Virus record (IMG/VR): IMGVR_UViG_3300025466_000211
Span: 1 to 20,897 of that record
DNA: 20,897 nucleotides
From: a virus
Strand: one strand, 5' to 3'
The position numbers were made by a program, and so were the translations under genes. Shown one piece after another: positions 19,101 to 20,897 of the stretch (position 1 is the stretch's first letter; each line of letters begins with the position of its first letter). The notes below the pieces were generated by a model, which saw only the letters and a list, made by a program, of their open reading frames with translations, was not told the DNA's origin and made no database searches.

Positions 19101-19453
19101 ATCGATGCATAACTGCTAATACTAGCTCAGCATCGTTTGCTGAAGACAGTGCATACTGGCACTTCTTTGTTGGTAATATTCGACTAAAGAATAGCCCTTA
19201 TAGTGTTTTCAATATTAATAATGCTCCATACAGTCCTGCTGGTGATGTCACATTCCCTGCAGACTTTACAGTTGACGGTGTTACTCCGGCAATTACACTA
19301 ACAAATTCATTGAACTTTGGAACACGAGTTACTGTAGTTAAACAAACAGGACAAGCATGGGATAGCACAATTAATATCTTAAATGACAGTGGCATTATTG
19401 CTAACTTTATTAAGGCTGCTCCGGGAATTTGGTATACAGACTACAAAAGTTAA
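4145..19453 (+). CDS. Giant modular baseplate/tail structural protein, 5102 residues, in the gp7 position
   Basis: This is a single uninterrupted frame directly coupled to gp6, in the place of T4 gene 7. I do not know a named T4 family covering it all, so the gp7-equivalent role is inference. Segments in order: 1-160, including WDPHIDWDKF and NFQNYYWLPYGPD; 185-265, a cupredoxin-like fold without metal ligands; paired repeats near 288-335 and 456-510; 368-395, DYIVVNRASRDHNPW; 1106-1160, PWEMLGFSICPNWW; about 1788-1865, with FKFYQGMIRDKGT and LFGVL, weakly like T4 gp7; 2126-2773, a beta-propeller of about seven blades with insertions; 2774-3119, DPLQGKIAGPAEEE and RPRQGMFVNR; Gly-Tyr repeat pairs near 3154-3216, 3526-3603 and 4088-4167; 3717-3807, GIDYGGVQVNGLGF; five PGM-V-G units; an acidic DGDG segment 4260-4388; 'DY' beta repeats 4389-4791; 4800-4907, IEIRGERIEYF then LRRGTLGT. 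Six CBM5/12-like modules are scattered at about 1419, 1550, 1727, 2221, 4184 and 4963. No protease, lysozyme, signal peptide or intein block was seen. Confidence 0.85.
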   Translation: MANSNIPTGAGLSVNFLPDFYQTSANKKFLQSTIDQLYQKGTVTKTSGFIGRENAKAATGEDVYVQAADQTRQNYQLEPGMVVQDVLGNVTFFKDYIDYINQLNVFGGNTANHARLNTQEMYSWDPHIDWDKFVNFQNYYWLPYGPDIITIHGQSTNVASTYTVEIQSEGNTNEYLFTPDGLTLNPTLKLYRGQTYTFKINSPGNPFSFMTARSVDIRNRYNISGISSNGVELGNITFTVPNNAPSVLFYQSETDINLGGVIEIFDINSASSLNVTSDILGKNTYTLTSGISLSNGMKVAFSGNVTPELYATGTYYVEGVGSSIKLIPTSILEIVNPYTSSEQIQFDSIPFDAEPFSDASGFASTPDYIVVNRASRDHNPWARYNRWFHKDVINASIVANGDTPSLDQSARAVRPIIEFEADLKLFNFGTTAIDDVDLIDTFTSNAFLSVEGSLGYNIDGVQLSEGMNVIFTADLDPLVKNNIYKVTFVNIQGRRQIRLVEVAVPTFNQTTTILQGKINQSKTYWYNGSTWIVGQQKLTTNQPPLFDVVDSSGISYSDTSVYNGSTFLGTTIFSYKVGTGSNDTVLGFPLSYQNVSNIGDIVFDFTLATDVFQYKTSTSVLTKAVDVGYLSTLDYGGNTVYVNGWQICKTKHVQAGVRIYKNSGLTNNFSIDIFDDITNLSDLSIKVYINGVFLNSTHYSVTADSVHYKIVLNTPILLTDVLTIRTFAAQPINSNGFYEIPLNLQNNPLNDAIGTFTLGEVSAHLNSIVENIDSSTANIRDIGNITQYGTKFVQHSGPLSLGIYHITSESNNIVKAIETSRDDYGTFKRNFIVTASSLGVDGDPATITDLVLQKINANKPNTAPYYFSDMVPYGANITTNLAVVDYRIRTYPLSTVFSLDTLSNKAVGVYWTSNGVKTQLIHGRDYTFSNQAMVVIDSSVKLLTGDTITTVEYDSTDGCFVPATPTKLGIWPAYTPQIYTDTTLVTPRVMIQGHDGSQLLAYGDYRDALILELETRIFNNIKVKYDSTIFDIHDVIPGYSRSSDYSLAEFNQVLAPSFYKWSSLVGVDFSLPLTYDRSNPLTYNYSADTAPDGTAIPGYWRGIYRYMLDTDRPNLCPWEMLGFSICPNWWVSVYGPAPYTSDNLIMWKDIANGVVREPGVPAVTLTKYIRPFLLDHLPVNEEGLLISPLDCGLANGVIVTNTSGNYVFGDIGPVEATWRRSSYFPFSVLITAMLLNPAKSFGVLLDRSRISKNLAGQLIYTETGLHIRPKDIVLPSVYSSKTRVQTAGIVNYVIDLILNYVFSNNLVSYNAYKSDLENITPQLSYRVGAFTNQNQFNLLLESKTPLATGSVFIPSEDYTVFLNTSSPTQKLTYSGVIITRIANGYEIKGYSKTQPYFKAYQSYPGGTLVKVGGISESYVTWTPNQQYITGQVIKNGSTYYRATSTFTSEATFDIATVVALTSLPLVGGVDAIFRTTWDRSTTINFPYGTVLSSVQDVVDFLLGYEQWLMSQGFIFDTFNNNLASVANWSTSAKEFMFWTTQNWSSGQNTWSEWLPNQAYPYGSVVKYNGEYYSASYNLPTTNIFEFANWTALPGLSNVGAGVISLSPSANGITFTTKLTVVDDISNPFNNYEFFKVDGTPLQPSQLDSYREGNTISYSPRTSDGIYCASFYLIQNEHVIIINNVDMFNDVIYNPPSGYKRDRIKVSGYLTNGWYGGLDIPGFIFDQAQIAVWQPWQDYNMGDIINYQGNYYSSITFTAGTASFVASSWSQLSKKPNPQILPNWTNIATQFADFYSLDVDSVDTAQQTLAQHLVGYQKRQYLDNIIQDSVSEFKFYQGMIRDKGTQNVLNHLFGVLTADRKESLTFYEEWALRVGRYGAANAFEDLEIVITQSEVKNNPQGFVLTSRVDNTLNSFILQKTPNDLYVKPLGYNSTPFPVLKNPMPLLRSAGYVDKTDVTISLGHLSDITSYNISTLSNGQYVWVAFDNAGWNVYRFTDLKIRVTDVTYANKILIITCENIVPLKSGDYIGLAQVANLAGFYQIADVSLNTITLTTSVSNFVAPFTQQNELVIYGLVPQRVTSIDTLDNLLLTHLKPNTLVWTDDDGTGSWATWQYNPIYKFSNIENPQSELMYGLGSNLAISSNNFILVVGNNDGRMMIYDKIGVNVPWIERCYLDQPSLSIIHPLIPSQTPVASDIATVLALSSDGEWFAAGSPLVGYIATSYRGDWSNTVNNYAEGDIVTLPQTIGYAYYQAINTVPVNSEPSATSLYWQLIPYIPADTKLGSNSTHPGQGVVSLYKKDSNNQFTLVDSFVSPQPADNENFGASIAFGNNVMYISATGANNNTGKIYKLNYKTLVLASASYNPVGSSLSTIVVSSTHGIRAGMVVQGTGFTNNQTVFYVLTRLEFKNDVSLGPFKLSSGVEQSIQPGMFVTGANIITETTVVNAGQSTALDGTTVNYVIVQSTQDLSPNITQVTFGGVNVLTFTATAVVSLQTLVLDNIPDSQPSGFLNFVTTNWTYDWTSQPPSGSAPGSNFGSLLTISKDANTLAVSSTLISGSTSTGSVSIYKNPSNGFTSPQIISSHANDLRFGNSVTISDTGNYIAIANDSASSGVSANQGSVTVYKNTSTGYVFYQSLVNHIPETDGQFGNKIAFMNDHDTLVVYSKNGDTQTSTTFDVTVGGKVETTFDKTSTNFITTQLNNGRVDVYDMYNTKWVFSESLAPVVNTNVGYGTGLAVSSNNIIVSAPLVLGNNSTTGALYEYSKPLNSQTWNIFRNEVKRADVTKIKKAFLYNKKLGKLLTYLDIIDPLQGKIAGPAEEELSYKTFYDPAIYSQGTAGTVNADGFWADQQVGQLWWDLRTAKFLDNSISDIVYRTNSWSALAAGASVDVYEWIATTLQPSQWDTQQGTSTGLALGISGTSLYGNSAYSVIQKFDNVSKTFKNTYYYWVKNKTITPNVAGRNISANSVANLIADPRGQGYTCLGITSTSSFVLVNAAQYLHESDVALAIEYWTIDKTDQNIHSQWSLISNDSIVELPHNIEQKWIDSLCGIDQGGRAVPDPQLPVKLRYGIENRPRQGMFVNRIEALKELVENINIILQKNQIVETTDISDLEKFDPAPKTISGLYDIAFDNNTELSYANVGSFTAPMLTPIITNGRITGVTIVAAGFGYVNAPYVTVLGTGEGAIIRTVINSIGKITGVTIINSGEGYSSSTECLVRSYSALIKSDDTASGAWSIVSYNTTSKLWTRSSTQSYDVRKYWRYADWFGSYTDPTSGKILFTATQFTAPDFSVATLNELNSIGATVGETVKVRTVGTGGWLLLYKYANSTSVDWTQSYATVAIQNGTVQFNSNLYSFSGTDIGYDSNIFDNSEFDVEASTELRIILTAIKHKILIGDLKQSYLNLFLSSVRYAHSEQPFIDWIFKTSFIRATHNVGALNQPVNYPVDNLSNFQDYVAEVKPYRTKIREYISDYTALDSSSSSVTDFDLQPTFEGTSVTAINVTASNNMIVSSDSNVQKYPWKFWLDNVGYKILEINVTNGGNGYVNVPQVVITSHSGAGAVATAFIANGIVTRVVVVSSGSGYLSAPTITFNGGLGANGTSAKAVAIIGDSLVRTNLIGLKFDRIDQSYYMTTLEQVDKFVGIYPRLQFALSWAPDVRIGQSKVTINGTQILRELYTIAVIKSTTNGYTQYTGTITFVTAPATGSKIVVTYSKDMSVLSATDRIQFYYNPTTGQLGKDLSQLMLGIDYGGVQVNGLGFNVSGGWGSSPFYSEAWANRDPNFNDYYVQVGANSHVFVLPYEPPVGTNINIYYVRQKTFSYISNGASTGYSFDLNMMSPRVTVQSVDTTTNVSSTYQKTGSGGFTLKVASTAGVVAGMGVYGQGFLSRQQILKVVDSTTLTLTEIPDNITLQRTYTTVGSSFSTIKLSDTTGILPGMIITANVTITPAFPETPYQVPAFVSGQKVLSVIDLTTITISAIPDVPLLNGNNVTFTSVPTQGDLLVFSNIAGSFVLKLNSVTGLKAGDVVTSAGTNFTYDTVIAPNGVDTANNCVTLNQVLLTNIPSGNPITFTRTLIEPVDVIISASGTILLSNPYSSGTIITGGTGYSVSDILTVVGGTHSIAAQIKVTAVAMGVITRFSIINQGEYSTVPPNPITVTGGTGTGATFALTSVSVTGTYQPTKLDDPNYNSVSLGLWTVGTSYAVGDVVTVRSNRYICLVANTASGLFNTSFSAGYWRLINPNAIMPTPVIGTSVITSTVDGGYGARLQVSFTSVDDGGSASSSAPSSTLDGSIIDNQITNVIELPSTFVVYDGDEFILRQDTSDGSIPTSDADYDTAITGGDLAYSTATGILADDIIIDGDGLVTSTTSPAPEEVVPGQVVDTLAIKVYDKVSTGSASIKAINHIADGITAVYSIGQTPNSQRAVIVKVDSNIVTYNTDYTVNYQSAEIIFNTVPTVNSLISIFSIGFNGSNILDIDYFVGDGTTTEFITRANWETSITSLIYLNGQPANPAIFKTDSTYNFSNAIGLRFAVPPNAGDLINYIIVNGNQQTFAVTKTENIMSDGVTPTYTLQYPIGDILPNESNMIVRIGQNILKAPNNSYFSIGSNRLNYVIDPTKVAPFSPTSNLVIYAGGNILRQGSDYSVDPSGFTVKITKAIYSKYTGQQLIISVLPTNVPTYSYNQTSGQITFSPIPSMGQSVEIISSYKQDILDIQRTDINYTSAITVTPGTQEFYTYNSIGGGLITLDRPVIDNQYIWVIKNSTLLTPGIDYKLNEDLQSIQLANPPVLNDTVTLMTFGSNVLPSSSISYMQFKDMLNRVSYKRLNATKRTTLAEDLHWNDTQIVLADASNLDQPNRANNKPGIIEIRGERIEYFSISGNVLSQLRRGTLGTGVYNLNKTGTFVQGIGASETIPYTDTTTTEVITSPGGTTIELGFTPGIAVGSTYKGSVLSTLAETQSLAAKSVEVFVGGYISTGNWTEATSYSIGDIVNVGPYTYRCITANTSSASFAEDSAYWHFFVGNIRLKNSPYSVFNINNAPYSPAGDVTFPADFTVDGVTPAITLTNSLNFGTRVTVVKQTGQAWDSTINILNDSGIIANFIKAAPGIWYTDYKS

Positions 19454-19473
19454 CATAGTAGATAATAATCATT

Positions 19474-19481
19474 GATAAATA
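19474..19481 (+). promoter_or_regulatory. Putative T4-type late promoter upstream of the 202-residue gene
   Basis: GATAAATA matches 7 of 8 positions of TATAAATA and sits in the 48-base gap after the giant gene, 20 bases before the next ATG. With T4 spacing, transcription would start near 19487, just before the AAAGAGAG ribosome binding stretch. The position and distance copy those of the gp6 promoter. It would separate expression of the small protein and fibre gene from the long 15-kb transcript upstream. Confidence 0.55.
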
Positions 19482-19487
19482 TAACAT

Positions 19488-19495
19488 AAAGAGAG
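19488..19495 (+). promoter_or_regulatory. Ribosome binding site of the 202-residue gene
   Basis: The purine run AAAGAGAG ends 6 bases before the ATG at 19502 and supports that start codon. Confidence 0.5.
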
Positions 19496-19501
19496 ATCAA
19501 A

Positions 19502-20110
19502 ATGCAGAGTAAAGACGTAACAGGAATTCATATTGAAGGTCATATTAAAATTCATGACCCTATTTCTAAAGAAATTTACATTAATAAACGCAATGCAATC
19601 CACTACGAAAACATAAGTGTTGCGCTTGCGCAGTCTCTTTCTAACAGTTCCAATGGATTTATCTATCAAATGGCGTTTGGAAATGGCGGGACAAGCATTG
19701 ATCCTACTGGTATTATTACGTATTTGACACCTAATACTAGCGGAACTAATGCTAGCCTATATAATCAAACGTATCAAAAAGTAATTGATCCAAACTCTGC
19801 AACTAATATAGATCCAACTCGTAATTTTACAGAAATTCGACATGTAACCGGTACAAACTATACTGATATATTTTGTACTTGTTTATTAGACTACGGTGAG
19901 CCTAGTGGACAAAGTGCATATGACACAACTGCGACTGGTGAAACCACTTATATTTTTGATGAGTTGGGATTGAAGAGTTACAGCGCAACAGGACAAAGTT
20001 TACTATTGACTCACGTTATTTTTCATCCTGTACAAAAAAGTTTAAATCGTTTGATTCAAATTGATTATACAGTGCGTATTCAAAGCCTTACTGGCTTAGT
20101 AAATGTTTAA
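19502..20110 (+). CDS. Virion structural-type protein, 202 residues, function unknown
   Basis: This is a complete frame between the giant baseplate gene and a fibre-like gene. The sequence opens with a polar beta-rich part (IEGHIKIHDP, then NKRNAIHYENISVALAQSL) and continues with a Gly/Ser/Thr/Asn-rich middle (GFIYQMAFGNGGTSIDPTG, then TYLTPNTSG). Next come an FCTCLLDYGEPSGQ segment with two nearby cysteines and a C-terminal beta-rich part ending LIQIDYTVRIQSLTG. There is no signal peptide, no membrane helix and no enzyme motif that I can see. The composition and position suggest a small virion protein, for example a connector between baseplate periphery and fibre or a T4 gp8/gp9-like accessory. 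I see no residue pattern that proves either, and the length is shorter than T4 gp8. The start is supported by AAAGAGAG upstream and by the putative late promoter. The stop is 10 bases before the next start, so the two are likely co-transcribed. Confidence 0.8.
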   Translation: MQSKDVTGIHIEGHIKIHDPISKEIYINKRNAIHYENISVALAQSLSNSSNGFIYQMAFGNGGTSIDPTGIITYLTPNTSGTNASLYNQTYQKVIDPNSATNIDPTRNFTEIRHVTGTNYTDIFCTCLLDYGEPSGQSAYDTTATGETTYIFDELGLKSYSATGQSLLLTHVIFHPVQKSLNRLIQIDYTVRIQSLTGLVNV

Positions 20111-20113
20111 GGA
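20109..20113 (+). promoter_or_regulatory. Ribosome binding site of the tail-fibre-like gene
   Basis: AAGGA overlaps the stop codon of the preceding gene and lies 7 bases before the ATG at 20121, fixing that start. No promoter-like motif is visible in this 10-base gap. Confidence 0.7.
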
Positions 20114-20120
20114 ATAGACG

Positions 20121-20897
20121 ATGACATATACAGTTCAATTTACTGATTCTACTAATCCTTCAAAACCTTCTATCACAGTTGCAGACGGTGCGCTTAATAC
20201 ACAAACAAGTTTGACATTTCCTGGAAAAAATTACGCAGGATATGCTCCTGTTATTGCTGGAGACTTGCTACATTTATTAGAAAATTTTGCTAATTCAACT
20301 GCACCTGCAAATCCTGTACAAGGTCAATTGTGGTTTGACACTAAAAATAACAGTAATGTTCTTATGGTGTATGATGGCAACAGTTGGGTCGAAGCTGGAA
20401 ATTTAAAGAAAGCACCTTATGCAAGTGCTCCTAGTGTAGCATCAAGCAGTGCCGGAGATCTATGGGTAGATACAACTAACAGTCAGCTGTACTTATTTTC
20501 TGGTTCATCATGGTTATTGATTGGACCGCAATTTAGTCAAGGTGCCGCAACTGGTCCAGTTGTTGAATCAATTGTCGATACTGGCAATCTTGCACATTCG
20601 GTCATTTCATTATATGCGTTAAGTTCAGAAAATAATGTATCTTATAGACTTGCAATAATAAGTTCAGACACTTTTACTCCTAAGTCTACAATTACAGGTT
20701 ATAGTTCAATCAATGAAGGTATTAATTTGTATGCTAGTACCTCATCTAGTACTGGATCCAGTGCAATATTATGGGGAACAGCTAACAGTGCTAACGCATT
20801 AATGGTTAACAATAATGCCGTTGCCGCTTCTAACTTTTTAAGAAGTGACGTTGCAAGTACAACTAATCAAGCTCTAAATGTTAGAAGCCCAAATGGC
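20121..20897 (+). CDS. Tail-fibre-like virion protein (3' truncated by window edge)
   Basis: The frame is open from ATG 20121 to the last base, giving 259 residues of an incomplete protein. The N-terminal part (about 1-60: YTVQFTDS, then LTFPGKNYAGYAP and LLHLLENFAN) looks like the attachment domain shared by fibre-like proteins of marine T4-type phages, as I recall them. Two copies of a short repeat follow: GQLWFDT with VYDGNSWVEAG at about 68-93, and GDLWVDT with LFSGSSWLLIG at about 112-135. Such G-x-LW-x-DT / Y-x-G-x-SW units are common in phage fibre and distal tail proteins. From about 216 a WGTANSANALMV segment and a NFLRSDVAS segment resemble fibre-shaft repeats. The receptor-binding tip would be C-terminal and lies outside the window, so no host or ligand inference is possible. 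Neighbouring baseplate genes and the ribosome binding site support a real gene. Confidence 0.8.
   Translation, partial: MTYTVQFTDSTNPSKPSITVADGALNTQTSLTFPGKNYAGYAPVIAGDLLHLLENFANSTAPANPVQGQLWFDTKNNSNVLMVYDGNSWVEAGNLKKAPYASAPSVASSSAGDLWVDTTNSQLYLFSGSSWLLIGPQFSQGAATGPVVESIVDTGNLAHSVISLYALSSENNVSYRLAIISSDTFTPKSTITGYSSINEGINLYASTSSSTGSSAILWGTANSANALMVNNNAVAASNFLRSDVASTTNQALNVRSPNG

Noticed and set aside
4145-19453. Intein or self-splicing intron explaining the great length
   Set aside because: I saw no intein splicing blocks, no homing-endonuclease LAGLIDADG or HNH motif, and no break in the structural-protein character along the frame.
4145-19453. Giant bacterial adhesin rather than a phage protein
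   Set aside because: The repeat-rich beta architecture is adhesin-like, but there is no signal peptide or cell-surface anchor, and the gene is coupled by TAATG to a phage gp6 gene.
19469-19669. Minus-strand 66-residue frame over the promoter and the start of the 202-residue gene
   Set aside because: It overlaps a well-supported gene and its ribosome binding site on the opposite strand and looks like a chance frame in AT-rich DNA.

Overview
The window is a tail/baseplate module of a tailed, contractile-tail bacteriophage. It resembles the AT-rich T4-like myoviruses found in marine and freshwater viromes (relatives of cyanophages and pelagiphages). This rests on recognisable gp25 and gp6 baseplate-wedge proteins in T4-like order, two T4-type late-promoter matches (ATAAATA) just ahead of structural genes, tight one-strand gene packing, and an AT-rich base composition. 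The host cannot be read from the sequence. All genes are on the + strand. I see no tRNA, rRNA, CRISPR, insertion sequence, integrase or metabolic gene, and no gene-free stretch longer than about 50 bases.

Layout. 1-150 is the C-terminal end of an unidentified, presumably baseplate, protein. 160-609 encodes gp25, the sheath-initiating wedge component. 657-4145 encodes a gp6-like wedge protein of 1162 residues, much larger than T4 gp6 as I recall it (about 660). It overlaps by one base (TAATG) with 4145-19453, a single uninterrupted frame of 5102 residues that fills about 73% of the window. Then come a 202-residue structural-type protein (19502-20110) and the first 259 codons of a tail-fibre-like protein that runs off the right edge (20121 onward).

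The giant protein is the main object of interest. It sits where T4 carries gene 7, the wedge protein that gp6 builds on. By eye it is a mosaic: an N-terminal region with a cupredoxin-like fold in which all four expected copper-ligand positions are substituted; a segment weakly reminiscent of the C-terminal part of T4 gp7; a beta-propeller of about seven blades with other domains inserted; six scattered short modules resembling carbohydrate-binding family 5/12; three pairs of Gly-Tyr repeats; five 'PGM-V-G' repeats; an acidic DGDG-containing segment; a run of beta-sandwich-like 'DY' repeats; and a C-terminal tail-protein motif.

How the genes may work together (inference): gp25 and gp6 form the conserved inner wedge. 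The giant protein would be the outer wedge and periphery, combining the gp7 scaffold role with glycan-binding and fibre-attachment surfaces. The two downstream proteins would belong to the peripheral or fibre apparatus. Putative late promoters ahead of gp6 and ahead of the 202-residue gene suggest two late transcription units: gp6 plus giant, then small protein plus fibre.
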